NCBI RefSeq assembly: GCF_963678635.1
Contig: NC_087062.1
Coordinates: 12,446,670 to 12,510,669, forward strand
Length of the DNA stretch: 64,000 nucleotides
Reading direction: 5' to 3'
From: Symsagittifera roscoffensis
Taxonomy: Eukaryota > Xenacoelomorpha > Acoela > Convolutidae
The position numbers and the translations under genes were made by a program. The notes below the pieces were generated by a model. The model was not told the origin of the DNA, made no database searches, and saw only the letters and a list, made by a program, of their open reading frames with translations. Numbering within the stretch: position 1 is the stretch's first letter; each line of letters opens with the position of its first letter. Below are positions 1 through 10,857 of the stretch, one piece after another.

Positions 1-2
1 CA

Positions 3-155
3 AAATACGTTAGGGTTTCCAATTTCTTTGAGTTCATTGACCCTTTAGCTAACTGTTCTGCTAGCTATGTTTTTAAACCAAATGATGAACTATTAGCTGA
101 GCTCGCTTATTTCTATATCTTTAATGACCTGACTGCATTTGCTAATGACATTTGA
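3..155 (+). other. open reading tail, unknown, cut by left edge
   Basis: Reading from base 3, fifty codons stay open before TGA at 153-155, and the frame runs off the left edge. The peptide contains the runs FIDPLANCSASYVF and AELAYFYIFNDLTAF, with mixed hydrophobic and acidic residues and less low-complexity than nearby frames. I do not recognise a family. It could be the end of a last exon of a gene to the left or a chance open frame; a run of this length is not rare in AT-rich DNA. The following 156-411 is AT-rich and shows nothing further. Confidence 0.2.
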
Positions 156-993
156 AGAGGCGGAGTTATCTCATTGATCGAAAAAAGAGTAGAATACGTA
201 AATGGCGAATGTTTTTATCGATTTAATCTGGTCGCCTGTCAGAAATGTTTTTTTTTTGAAAGCACTGAAAATTAAGTTTTTTTCCCGATGGATTAAATGG
301 CTTTAAAAATATTTGCGGTCGAATTTATCATTGATAGAATTGGTTTCAAGTATGTATTGAGCAGACAGTGCATTCTTTATTTGACCTTAAGTTAAAAAAA
401 ATACACATTTTTTTTAATTTTCATTTTCTTTCATGCTTTTAAAAAGCGACGGAATGATGTCGGTATATGATGGTGAGAAGCTTCAAAGGCGCGTGCTGCT
501 GAGTTTGAGGTGGGGCATAATATTTGATCCGGGAAAGCGGGAGGGGGTTTGGTATCTGTAGGGCGATTGACGATTGAGTTGGCTGATGTACTTCTTGTAT
601 GGACAGAATAATATGCTGATTTGTGATCACAAACAAGAGTTTGTGTATTGCTTCTATCTTTTTTCGCCGTGAGAAATGTTTTAAAAATAGGTAGCATTTA
701 ATACGTGCCTGTCCCCAATTCGCCTTTTATGGCATGCTGGAGCTTAAATGCGCTTAAACCAGATACAATTGTACTTTACCATTGAGACGGATAATCGATC
801 AACGAGGCAATGAAAATGTCAGCATTCTGAAATGTCATTTCCAAGCTCGTCTTATTATGATAGTACGGGCGAGTACTTACTTGCCCTTTCATCAAAGGTT
901 TTGCAATCGGGTAAGATTCAAGCTTCAATTAACATTTAGTTGAGCGCAGCAAGCAGAAGAATGCACTAAATGAAAAGTTGGTGCATATTACTG

Positions 994-1068
994 CTAGAGC
1001 TTTCGGATCTATTCGATTTTTCGACCAAATAGAATGCAGAAAAATTCGAATTCTCACTAAAGCTCTAG
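994..1068 (+). ncRNA. candidate hairpin RNA, precursor-like (copy 1)
   Basis: Left arm 994-1003 (CTAGAGCTTT) is the exact reverse complement of 1059-1068. Further in, 1011-1022 pairs with 1039-1051 with a single bulged base, leaving a terminal loop of about 16 nt and one internal loop. The whole foldback is about 75 nt, a size and shape compatible with a pre-miRNA-like hairpin, but equally with a small foldback transposon. Only the fold is seen; expression is unknown. Confidence 0.3.
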
Positions 1069-1116
1069 TGCTAATTTACTGTATTTATTTATAGGGGTGG
1101 AGATTCTTTAGTAGAC

Positions 1117-1153
1117 ACAATAGGGGGGGGGAGGGGAGAGGAGAGGAGAGAGA
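1117..1153. repeat. purine-rich G/A tract
   Basis: A run of nine G followed by GA-rich repeats (gaggggagaggagaggagag). The duplicate near 4336-4362 differs in length, as expected for a slippage-prone tract. Confidence 0.8.
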
Positions 1154-1187
1154 TTGTTAAGTAGATCCGAGCTTTTTTTAAATGATT

Positions 1188-1742
1188 TTCAATTGTTATT
1201 CGATTATAAGAGCATGTCAATTTTGTCAAAAATCATCTCATTTTGAAATTTCTAGTTTATTGAACAATCAAGTCAAGTGATATATCAGAACATCTACCGA
1301 ATAGCTTAAAGTTCATCTTGCAACTTCAGCGCTTGAGTTTTTTCGACCTGAATTTCTACGAGAGAGCATTTTAAGACCGCTGAAAAGCTATATTTAGGGT
1401 TTGACAATTTTTTACTTCGCGATAGTTTCGGAATAAATATTTAATCAGTTCCTTCTTGGCGTCAGCTTCAATTGTTATTCGATTATAAGAGCATGTCAAT
1501 TTTGTCAAAAATCATCTCATTTTGAAATTTCTAGTTTATTGAACAATCAAGTCAAGTGATATATCAGAACATCTACCGAATAGCTTAAAGTTCATCTTGC
1601 AACTTCAGCGCTTGAGTTTTTTCGACCTGAATTTCTACGAGAGAGCATTTTAAGACCGCTGAAAAGCTATATTTAGGGTTTGACAATTTTTTACTTCGCG
1701 ATAGTTTCGGAATAAATATTTAATCAGTTCCTTCTTGGCGTC
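1188..1742. repeat. nested 279-bp tandem duplication (in copy 1)
   Basis: The block running from ttcaattgttattcgatt to ccttcttggcgtc occurs twice head to tail, at about 1188-1463 and 1467-1742, with no difference noticed by eye. It is present in both 3.2-kb copies, so the 279-bp event preceded the 3.2-kb event or the copies were converted together. Confidence 0.93.
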
Positions 1743-2596
1743 CTGGTATTGTCCGCAATTCCTTATGTTTGGTCTCTCCTGTTTGGTTTTTCATTTAAAT
1801 CATAGGAATAAAATTTTCGACTGTTTCTTCAGTTTTTGTATGTGTAGTAATAGCTCGAACTTTTGAAATTAATATGTAATTCGAATTTTCAAAACGGAGT
1901 CAAAGATTCTGGTCTAAATTTTTTTGTAGATAGTCCTAATTTTTGCATTTGCTGTTTAGCAATTTTTTCCAAATTGACTGCGAAGGACAGGCGAAATGCT
2001 TTCTACTAAGACGTTACATCCAGATTAGATTATTTGTTCCGACAACTGAAACAGGTGGAACTTAGTCTTCGGGTGCTTATAGTTAATGCTTTTTTCCACG
2101 CAAACTCATGCTCCAAAAATAATTCTCGACATGGTCTAGTGATGTATCATACCGTTTTAAAGCCTTTTTACTCTCGCTTCGAATGAAATTATAGAGTTTC
2201 TAAAAAATTTTCTTTGTCTAGAATTGGCTTGAAATTTCTGGTGTTCATTTTTGTTCATTTTTTTTGAAGAAAAGTGTTGTCGAATATGCCTAATTTTCTA
2301 TGACTATCGAAGCTGTCCCAGTTTTAGCCTTTGATTCAAATTCTTTCAAAACACCACGGAGAAAAACAACAAATTTCAAAAAAAGAACTGTTTATTTATT
2401 AGCGAGTGCAAGTGGTCTTGTAGTCGGGAACTAGATTTTTTCCCCGAAAACAGCTAATCTTACAAATCTGTAAGAAATTGAACTTGCTTTATTATTATAC
2501 CATAACAACTTCAAGACCCAGTTTCTTTTTGGAGGTAACAAGGTCGCCTGTGTACTCTTATGTTTTGAGTCGGAGTCCAGGTGGGATCTTGTTTTT

Positions 2597-3055
2597 AAGA
2601 GTAATGAACGTAGTGATTACTCTTATATAGGTCTGGCTGATTTTTTTTGTTTTTGGTTTTTTAGGAAAAAGTCTCAAAGTTTGTTGACGCGCAATTTCGG
2701 TTTTTCGAGGTTTGACTTGTGTTTATTTTTTATGTTCAGTGCATTTCCATTGTTAAAAGGTAGGCAAACTCCAATATCGAACAGCAAAAATGTAAAGGTC
2801 ACGAAAAACGTGATCGACTTCTAATTTTGAAAATGGAAATTAATTATCAGATTTCCCAGCGATATAAAAGTTTTACCTATTGATCCTGTTTTCTCAAATT
2901 GGGTTAATTTTAACAAAACAGTGTCCAGAATAAGTTGTTGTACAACTTCAAATAGCTAAAAGGCCATTATTTTTTTTCGTCGAAATTCAAAAGCAGACAG
3001 TTTTTTAAAGAAGTGCGTTCATTACTCTCTTACAAATGTCAGCTGGCCATTTTTT
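2597..3055 (+). mobile_element. dispersed inverted-repeat element, copy a
   Basis: Starts with AAGAGTAATGAACG, which is the reverse complement of the block ending near 3029 (CGTTCATTACTCT). In between are the family blocks caaactccaatatcgaacag, cacgaaaaacgtgatcgac, tttcccagcg and gaaattcaaaag. Similarity among copies continues about 25 bp past the right inverted repeat into a small tgtcagctggcc stem. No coding capacity is seen. The shape fits a non-autonomous, MITE-like element, but target-site duplications are not obvious. Confidence 0.6.
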
Positions 3056-4206
3056 TTCGGCATGAATGACAAAGAATTTTTATTTGCCATTTCTCCAACT
3101 GTCTTTTGGCTATATTTCTTGTAGATAATTGTTATTTTTGTTCTTGTGTCCTTGTGTTGTCTATAGTTGGTGTTTGAACCAACAAGCTACGTAATTTCGT
3201 CGAATAGAAGTAGGTGTGCTTGCAATTTTCTCTCTTCCCTTCATCTGATGTTACATACAGCCTTAGGGTCTTTCAAATGAACAATCGTTTTCTTCTCATC
3301 GAAGGCTTCAGGCAGCCACATCAGTCGACTTAATTAGCGCATATGTACCCAAAAAAAATCAGCCGGCGATTGAAGAAGTATCCGATGAGCTTTGAATTGA
3401 ATTATGTCTTGGCTCATCTCCAGAAAAGATGTAGTCTGTTTCTTTCTAGTTTTTCTTGAAATCAGTGTTTGCTATCTTTAATTTTTTCGAACACCTTTTT
3501 CTGCTCATTAGCTGATATCAGTTGACGCTGATTGGGGTTATTACGTTTGCGATTAGCGATTATTACGTTTTCACATTGGAACATAGTGTTTTCCAGGTGA
3601 ACAACTAGTCTAACAGTCAGTTAATTTTAATTTTCATTTTCTTTCATGCTTTTAAAAAGCGACGGAATAATGTCGGTATATGATGGTGAGAAGCTTCAAA
3701 GGCGCGTGCTGCTGAGTTTGAGGTGGGGCATAATATTTGATCCGGGAAAGCGGGAGGGGGTTTGGTATCTGTAGGGCGATTGACGATTGAGTTGGCTGAT
3801 GTACTTCTTGTATGGACAGAATAATATGCTGATTTGTGATCACAAACAAGAGTTTGTGTATTGCTTCTATCTTTTTTCGCCGTGAGAAATGTTTTAAAAA
3901 TAGGTAGCATTTAATACGTGCCTGTCCCCAATTCGCCTTTTATGGCATGCTGGAGCTTAAATGCGCTTAAACCAGATATAATTGTACTTTACCATTGAGA
4001 CGGATAATCGATCAACGAGGCAATGAAAATGTCAGCATTCTGAAATGTCATTTCCAAGCTCGTCTTATTATGATAGTACGGGCGAGTACTTACTTGCCCT
4101 TTCATCAAAGGTTTTGCAATCGGGTAAGATTCAAGCTTCAATTAACATTTAGTTGAGCGCAGCAAGCAGAAGAATGCACTAAATGAAAAGTTGGTGCATA
4201 TTACTG

Positions 4207-4281
4207 CTAGAGCTTTCGGATCTATTCGATTTTTCGACCAAATAGAATGCAGAAAAATTCGAATTCTCACTAAAGCTCTAG
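4207..4281 (+). ncRNA. candidate hairpin RNA, precursor-like (copy 2)
   Basis: This is the duplicate of the hairpin at 994-1068, carried by the 3.2-kb duplication. The paired arms are unchanged between the copies. Confidence 0.3.
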
Positions 4282-4396
4282 TGCTAATTTACTGTATTTA
4301 TTTATAGGGGTGGAGATTCTTTAGTAGACACAATAGGGGGGGGGGGAGAGGAGAGGAGAGAGATTGTTAAGTAGATCCGAGCTTTTTTAAATGATT

Positions 4397-4951
4397 TTCA
4401 ATTGTTATTCGATTATAAGAGCATGTCAATTTTGTCAAAAATCATCTCATTTTGAAATTTCTAGTTTATTGAACAATCAAGTCAAGTGATATATCAGAAC
4501 ATCTACCGAATAGCTTAAAGTTCATCTTGCAACTTCAGCGCTTGAGTTTTTTCGACCTGAATTTCTACGAGAGAGCATTTTAAGACCGCTGAAAAGCTAT
4601 ATTTAGGGTTTGACAATTTTTTACTTCGCGATAGTTTCGGAATAAATATTTAATCAGTTCCTTCTTGGCGTCAGCTTCAATTGTTATTCGATTATAAGAG
4701 CATGTCAATTTTGTCAAAAATCATCTCATTTTGAAATTTCTAGTTTATTGAACAATCAAGTCAAGTGATATATCAGAACATCTACCGAATAGCTTAAAGT
4801 TCATCTTGCAACTTCAGCGCTTGAGTTTTTTCGACCTGAATTTCTACGAGAGAGCATTTTAAGACCGCTGAAAAGCTATATTTAGGGTTTGACAATTTTT
4901 TACTTCGCGATAGTTTCGGAATAAATATTTAATCAGTTCCTTCTTGGCGTC
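4397..4951. repeat. nested 279-bp tandem duplication (in copy 2)
   Basis: This is the counterpart of 1188-1742 in the second 3.2-kb unit. The period is again 279 bp, with starts near 4400 and 4679. Confidence 0.93.
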
Positions 4952-5805
4952 CTGGTATTGTCCGCAATTCCTTATGTTTGGTCTCTCCTGTTTGGTTTTT
5001 CATTTAAATCATAGGAATAAAATTTTCGACTGTTTCTTCAGTTTTTGTATGTGTAGTAATAGCTCGAACTTTTGAAATTAATATGTAATTCGAATTTTCA
5101 AAACGGAGTCAAAGATTCTGGTCTAAATTTTTTTGTAGATAGTCCTAATTTTTGCATTTGCTGTTTAGCAATTTTTTCCAAATTGACTGCGAAGGACAGG
5201 CGAAATGCTTTCTACTAAGACGTTACATCCAGATTAGATTATTTGTTCCGACAACTGAAACAGGTGGAACTTAGTCTTCGGGTGCTTATAGTTAATGCTT
5301 TTTTCCACGCAAACTCATGCTCCAAAAATAATTCTCGACATGGTCTAGTGATGTATCATACCGTTTTAAAGCCTTTTTACTCTCGCTTCGAATGAAATTA
5401 TAGAGTTTCTAAAAAATTTTCTTTGTCTAGAATTGGCTTGAAATTTCTGGTGTTCATTTTTGTTCATTTTTTTTGAAGAAAAGTGTTGTCGAATATGCCT
5501 AATTTTCTATGACTATCGAAGCTGTCCCAGTTTTAGCCTTTGATTCAAATTCTTTCAAAACACCACGGAGAAAAACAACAAATTTCAAAAAAAGAACTGT
5601 TTATTTATTAGCGAGTGCAAGTGGTCTTGTAGTCGGGAACTAGATTTTTTCCCCGAAAACAGCTAATCTTACAAATCTGTAAGAAATTGAACTTGCTTTA
5701 TTATTATACCATAACAACTTCAAGACCCAGTTTCTTTTTGGAGGTAACAAGGTCGCCTGTGTACTCTTATGTTTTGAGTCGGAGTCCAGGTGGGATCTTG
5801 TTTTT

Positions 5806-6265
5806 AAGAGTAATGAACGTAGTGATTACTCTTATATAGGTCTGGCTGATTTTTTTTGTTTTTGGTTTTTTAGGAAAAAGTCTCAAAGTTTGTTGACGCG
5901 CAATTTCGGTTTTTCGAGGTTTGACTTGTGTTTATTTTTTATGTTCAGTGCATTTCCATTGTTAAAAGGTAGGCAAACTCCAATATCGAACAGCAAAAAT
6001 GTAAAGGTCACGAAAAACGTGATCGACTTCTAATTTTGAAAATGGAAATTAATTATCAGATTTCCCAGCGATATAAAAGTTTTACCTATTGATCCTGTTT
6101 TCTCAAATTGGGTTAATTTTAACAAAACAGTGTCCAGAATAAGTTGTTGTACAACTTCAAATAGCTAAAAGGCCATTATTTTTTTTCGTCGAAATTCAAA
6201 AGCAGACAGTTTTTTAAAGAAGTGCGTTCATTACTCTCTTACAAATGTCAGCTGGCCATTTTTTT
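5806..6265 (+). mobile_element. dispersed inverted-repeat element, copy b
   Basis: Copy of 2597-3055 produced by the 3.2-kb duplication rather than by independent movement. The same terminal blocks lie at 5806 and near 6225-6238. Confidence 0.6.
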
Positions 6266-6835
6266 TTCGGCATGAATGACAAAGAATTTTTATTTGCCAT
6301 TTCTCCAACTGTCTTTTGGCTATATTTCTTGTAGATAATTGTTATTTTTGTTCTTGTGTCCTTGTGTTGTCTATAGTTGGTGTTTGAACCAACAAGCTAC
6401 GTAATTTCGTCGAATAGAAGTAGGTGTGCTTGCAATTTTCTCTCTTCCCTTCATCTGATGTTACATACAGCCTTAGGGTCTTTCAAATGAACAATCGTTT
6501 TCTTCTCATCGAAGGCTTCAGGCAGCCACATCAGTCGACTTAATTAGCGCATATGTACCCAAAAAAAATCAGCCGGCGATTGAAGAAGTATCCGATGAGC
6601 TTTGAATTGAATTATGTCTTGGCTCATCTCCAGAAAAGATGTAGTCTGTTTCTTTCTAGTTTTTCTTGAAATCAGTGTTTGCTATCTTTAATTTTTTCGA
6701 ACACCTTTTTCTGCTCATTAGCTGATATCAGTTGATGCTGATTGGGGTTATTACGTTTGCGATTAGCGATTATTACGTTTTCACATTGGAACATAGTGTT
6801 TTCCAGGTGAACAACTAGTCTAACAGTCAGTTAAT

Positions 6836-7193
6836 CATTTTATAGCTTGACTTGCAATCAATCCGAGTTCAGCGTGTTATTCTGCACGTGTGGCGTGGAT
6901 GTAACGTGATGTCTGTAACTACGCAAGTTCAGGATCCTATCCGGTCTGGAACTGTTTTTTTTTGCAGCTTGAAAAAATAATTGTCAGACTGTCATTTGGC
7001 TTATTTTGCCGCAGCACGGTTTTTCTGATGATTTGAGAACTTTTTTTACATAATTGAAAGCCTGTTTTACCTTTGCATTAAGCAAGGGTATTGCAATCGG
7101 GTTCTAGGTTTTTTTTCCCACAAATAACTATGTCCTCAGGACTCATCCGGACTCCTGGTGGTACCTTGCTTCATGATGAATTCAATTTTTTTA
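6836..7193. other. non-coding, no feature recognised
   Basis: Single-copy DNA between the 3.2-kb duplication and the tRNA-like segment. It is somewhat less AT-rich than its surroundings near 6860-6950, but no frame looks like a gene. Confidence 0.5.
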
Positions 7194-7281
7194 GTGTCTC
7201 CTGCACACTTAGCCAGGAGGTAATGAATACGCCTGGGACGGCAAAGGTCCTGGGTTCCAATTTGACCAGGACCTGTTTTTT
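7194..7281 (+). repeat. tRNA-like pseudogene or tRNA-derived SINE head
   Basis: TTAGCCAGGAGG at 7209 resembles a Pol III A box, and GGTTCCAATTT at 7253 resembles a B box. Their 44-bp separation is that of a tRNA gene. GGTCCTGG and CCAGGACC flank the B box as an 8-bp inverted repeat, and six T at 7276-7281 could end Pol III transcription. The stretch expected to form the acceptor stem (7202-7208) does not pair with the 3' side, so this is not a working tRNA. A tRNA-derived SINE head or decayed tRNA is more likely. Confidence 0.4.
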
Positions 7282-8213
7282 CAAAAGGGACATTTTCTGT
7301 TTCAAGTAAAATAGTCGGGCCCAATAATTGTCTGCTTATATTTTGTAGGCTTTGTTGCCACATCTAAGATTCGCTTATTTTCGCTGTAAAGGGTTTTTCT
7401 TGTAGTTGGTTTTAGTGTTTTAGCTTTTTAGAAATCCGGACGATTCATAATATGATTCTCACGTTGGTAGTGTTTTTACCAACTCGGTTTGTTAAAATTT
7501 GTTTTTCATTTTTTTTGGACTTCATCGGTTTCCGCTTATTTTACATCGACTTAGTGGTCACTTACTGCGGCGTTTGATGACCAAAAAAGTTTCTCTGTGC
7601 GTGTGTGGTCTGAGGCAAAGAGGAACTTAAATTTAATATTTTTGTTTTGATTTTTTTTTTCTGCATAAAGGGTTTCTGCTCAGGTTTTTTCGGTTTTGTT
7701 ACCGATTGGAAAGATTTTGTTTCGCTGACAATTTTGCAATCTTTTGTCTGGGCATGTTTTTTTCAAAATTTTTCTTCTTTTTGATAGATTTTGTTGAATG
7801 TATAGTTATAAATTATCGGTGTTACTTTTTTGCTGATGGTTATTCTGCTTTATGGTTGTCAATCAATACTATTTGGACATGTTTTAATGAGTTTTTTCCG
7901 AGAAGATTTTGCCGACCAACTTCGATTGAATTTCAGCTGAGAAGCTGCCGGCTTTTTTTATGTCGTCTTTTTTACCTAGTATTTTGTTTCCGATATTATT
8001 TATGAGATCGATAAGACTTTGACCCCCAAAATTAAGGAACTTTAAAATTTTTTAAATAACTTAAACAAAGAAAACTTAGATTTTTTTAAAATCTTTTTCA
8101 TTTTTCTAGTTCTTTCTTTAACAGTAGCAACGTTCAAAGTCCCCTTATATAGTTTTAGAGTCTATTGTTGCTTTAATCCTATACTTGTTATATCTCAACT
8201 GAAGCGAAGTATT
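7282..8213. other. T-rich non-coding DNA
   Basis: T-rich on the + strand. The open frame at 7706-8005 begins with TTG and encodes a phenylalanine-rich low-complexity string, so I do not call it a gene. A perfect 7-bp hairpin, GTTGGTA-gtgtttt-TACCAAC, lies at 7463-7483. Confidence 0.5.
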
Positions 8214-8340
8214 TGGCTCTTGATTTCTTTGCAAACTCCACTATCGAACAGCAAAAGTGTAAAGTCACGAAAAACGTGATCGACTTCTAATTTCGAAGTT
8301 GGATTTCAATTTGCAAATTTGTAATTGATCCAGTTTTAAT
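8214..8340 (+). mobile_element. dispersed element, copy c, left fragment
   Basis: Carries the family blocks caaactccactatcgaacag, cacgaaaaacgtgatcgac and attgatccagtttt, then similarity stops. The rest of the family order resumes at about 10390, so one copy appears split by the intervening tandem-repeat block. Confidence 0.55.
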
Positions 8341-8424
8341 CATTATTCCAATATATTAAATGTAACTCCGAATGCGCTATGGACGCAATGTTTAACTCAA
8401 CACAATGCTTAAGAATTAGTAGGA

Positions 8425-10360
8425 GACAATGTTTAAAAGGCTATCGAGCGTAACGTTTAAGAAGCATTCAGAGCAATCATCAGAAGATGAACTCAATCCA
8501 ACTTCAAGGCTAGACAGTACCTGCCTAATTTTTGTCTAAAATTTTTTTCATTTTTGTCTGGAACTGGAACTGTCAAAAGTTAAGTCTGGAGCGAATCACT
8601 TAAAAACAGTAACCTCCATGCTTTGAAAACTTTAAACTTTTCGCGAACCGATTCAATCCATGAAGTAACCTAAATATTTCAAAGTTTCATAGCTTGATTT
8701 GCTTAGTTCGATAAAAAATTTCGCGAACTGATTCGATTTATGAAATAACTTGACATATTTTAAAGTTGCATAGATTTCAAAGCTTGCTGAGAAAAACTTT
8801 AGGTTATTTGCGACCGATTTAGTCTACTAAATTTTTTGCAATTTCCCAAAGTTTCATAGCTTATATAGCTTCCTTCGAAATTTTAAAGCTTTTCGCGAAC
8901 TGATTCGATCTATGAAATAACTCGAAATATTTCAATGTTTCATAGCTTTAAGCCTTACTTAGAATAACTTTTTTTATTCTAAAGCTTTTTAAAGCTTTTT
9001 GCAAACAGATTCGATCTACGAAACGAATTGACAGAATTAATTTTATTTTAGCTTCTTTAGAAAACTTAGAGCTTTTTGCGTACTGACTCGGTTTATGAAA
9101 TATCTTGAAGTTTTCAAAGTTGCATAGCTCTATTAGCTTGTATTAAATGAATAACACATTTTCAGCATCAGGCCTAATGTTTAAGCGGTTATCGAGCGCA
9201 ACGTTTGAAACGGCTTAGATCAGTAATTAAAGAATCACTCAGAGCAACAATCAGAGCGAGATGAACTCGATTCAACTTTAGGGCTAGACAGTACCTGCCC
9301 ACTTTTTGTCCAAAATTTTGCGTTTACAGATTCATTTCAGTCTGAAACGAATCACTTAAAAACAGCAACCTCTATGTTAAGAAAAAAAATCATTTTGCAA
9401 ACTGGTTCGGTCTATGAAATAACTGGAAATGTTTCAAAGTTCCATAGCTTGAAGAGCTTGCTGAGAAAAACTGAAAATTTTTGCGAACCAATTCAGTTTA
9501 TTGAAAATTTCATAGCTTGATGAAAAGGTTGCTTAGAATAACTCAACTTTTTCGCGAACGATTCAGTCTATGAAATAGCATGAAATAATTCATAGCTTTA
9601 AAAGTTTCATAGCTTTAAAAGATTGCTTAGAAAAACTTCAACTTTTATGCGAACCGATTTGGTCAACGAATTAACTTAGAAATTTCAAAGTTTCATATCT
9701 AGAATAGCTTGCATAGAAAACTTTTTTTTTTCACAAATTGATTTGGTTTATAAAATAACTTGAATTATTTCAAAATTTATAGCCTTAAAAGCTTGCTTAG
9801 AAAAACTCCCATTTTTTTGCGAAACGATTCAGTCTATGAAATAATTTGTAATAGAACAAAATGTCATAGCTTTAAAAGTCTGCTTAGAAAAACTTAAACT
9901 TTTTGCGAAAGATTCGTTCTACGAAATAACTCGAAAGAATTCATGTTTTTTTATCTTGGTTAGCTTGCTGAGAAAACTTTTATATTTTTGCGTACTGATT
10001 CGGTTTATGAAATGACTTGAAATATTTCAAAGTTGCCTAATTCTATTAGCTTGCCTAGACGAGCTTAAATTTTTCGCAAACTGAGTCAGTCTATGAATTT
10101 ACTCATGAAGGAATTTTCTAAGTCTCGTAGTTTTCGAAGTTTCGAAGAGCTTCAAATTTTCGAATAGCTTGCTTAAACAAAATTTTTGTGAACCGATTTG
10201 TTTCATTGAAAATCTTTATTGATGTCAAAGTTTCATAGGTTGAATAACACCAGAAAATCTTTTTGCGAAAGAATTCACGTTTTATTATCTTGATTAGCTT
10301 GCTTTAACTTTTTTGGATAGCTTGATCAGAACAGCAACTAATTTTTTGCGAGCCAATTGA
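8425..10360. repeat. diverged ~90-bp tandem repeats with higher-order duplication
   Basis: Successive degenerate units contain gcgaaccgattc, tatgaaataacttgaaat, tttcaaagtttcatagctt and gcttgcttagaaaaact, spaced roughly 80-100 bp. A distinct ~200-bp segment (tatcgagcg..., gctagacagtacctgcc..., cacttaaaaacag) occurs at 8429 and again at 9177, so a block of about 748 bp was itself duplicated. Units are well diverged, so the array is old. No coding sequence is seen. Confidence 0.8.
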
Positions 10361-10389
10361 TTATTGGAGGAAGGCTTGCTAGTTGTTCT

Positions 10390-10515
10390 TGAAATTCAAA
10401 GAGCCTCAGGGTCATATTTTTTTTCTTTGAAATTCGAAAGTTTTTTTAAAAAGTAGTCAGTCTTTTGTTTCCTTGCGTTCATGACTCTTTTTCAACTGTC
10501 TGCTGGCTATGTTTC
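10390..10515 (+). mobile_element. dispersed element, copy c, right fragment
   Basis: Begins with ttcttgaaattcaaagagcc and ends with ccttgcgttcatgactcttt followed by ctgtctgctggctatg, the right-end order seen in the intact copies. With 8214-8340 it makes one element interrupted by about 2 kb. Confidence 0.55.
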
Positions 10516-10728
10516 ACAAAAAGCAATCAATCGACTTCAAAGTTTGAAATACCGATATTTTCTGTTTGCATTAATTTGAAGCAAAAACCGATTTTCAGAA
10601 ATGATAATTTCATCTGGTTCAAATTTGCCAAATTAGCTGGTTGAGTCATAATAGTGTTCCAGAATGGCTCGATGTGAAATAATTTAAAATTTTTGAAAAA
10701 AATGTCCACTTGTATATATTTTTTATAG

Positions 10729-10857
10729 CAAGTGGTGCGAAGCTCCGTCAATGAGGCAATTACAGAGGCAAAGAACGGGAGTGAGCGAAATCGACTACAT
10801 CCGCCTAAAGCGCCAATGCAAAATGAAAAAGGATATTCTAATTTTCCACTGAAAAAG
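10729..10857 (+). CDS. candidate internal exon, 43 codons, possibly of the GPCR gene
   Basis: A pyrimidine tract ending in ttttttatag precedes 10729 and AAG|GTCAAG follows at 10857/10858, giving an exon of exactly 43 codons with phase 0 at both ends. The peptide starts QVVRSSVNEAITEAKNGSER and continues through LHPPKAPMQNEKG to PLKK. It is hydrophilic and varied, unlike the low-complexity frames nearby, and the stretch is richer in GC than its flanks. The next convincing + strand exon is the receptor exon at 16090, which also begins in phase 0, so this may encode part of the long third intracellular loop just upstream. That link is inference, and I recognise no domain. Confidence 0.4.

Larger units (their letters stand above)
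412..3624. repeat. 3.2-kb tandem duplication, copy 1
   Basis: Bases 412-3624 recur almost unchanged at 3625-6835. The breakpoint is clear: identity starts in a T-run followed by aattttcattttctttcatg at both sites, and copy 1 ends in cagtcagttaat directly before copy 2. Only scattered substitutions and homopolymer-length changes separate the copies, so the event is recent or the copies are kept alike by conversion. The unit holds a nested 279-bp duplication, a purine-rich G/A tract, a hairpin and one copy of the dispersed inverted-repeat element. I see no coding exon in it; the 88-codon minus-strand frame at 431-697 lacks any protein character I recognise. Confidence 0.95.
3625..6835. repeat. 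3.2-kb tandem duplication, copy 2
   Basis: This is the second copy of the unit at 412-3624, in direct orientation with no spacer. Similarity stops after cagtcagttaat at 6835, where unique sequence (cattttatagcttgac) begins. Differences I noticed include a shorter G/A tract near 4336, one T fewer in the T-run near 4384, and single-base changes such as gacgctg to gatgctg near 6735. Confidence 0.95.

Noticed and set aside
431-697. 88-codon minus-strand frame, duplicated at 3644-3910
   Set aside because: It is preserved only because the 3.2-kb unit is duplicated. The translation is low in recognisable features, and an overlapping frame of similar quality exists in the same place.
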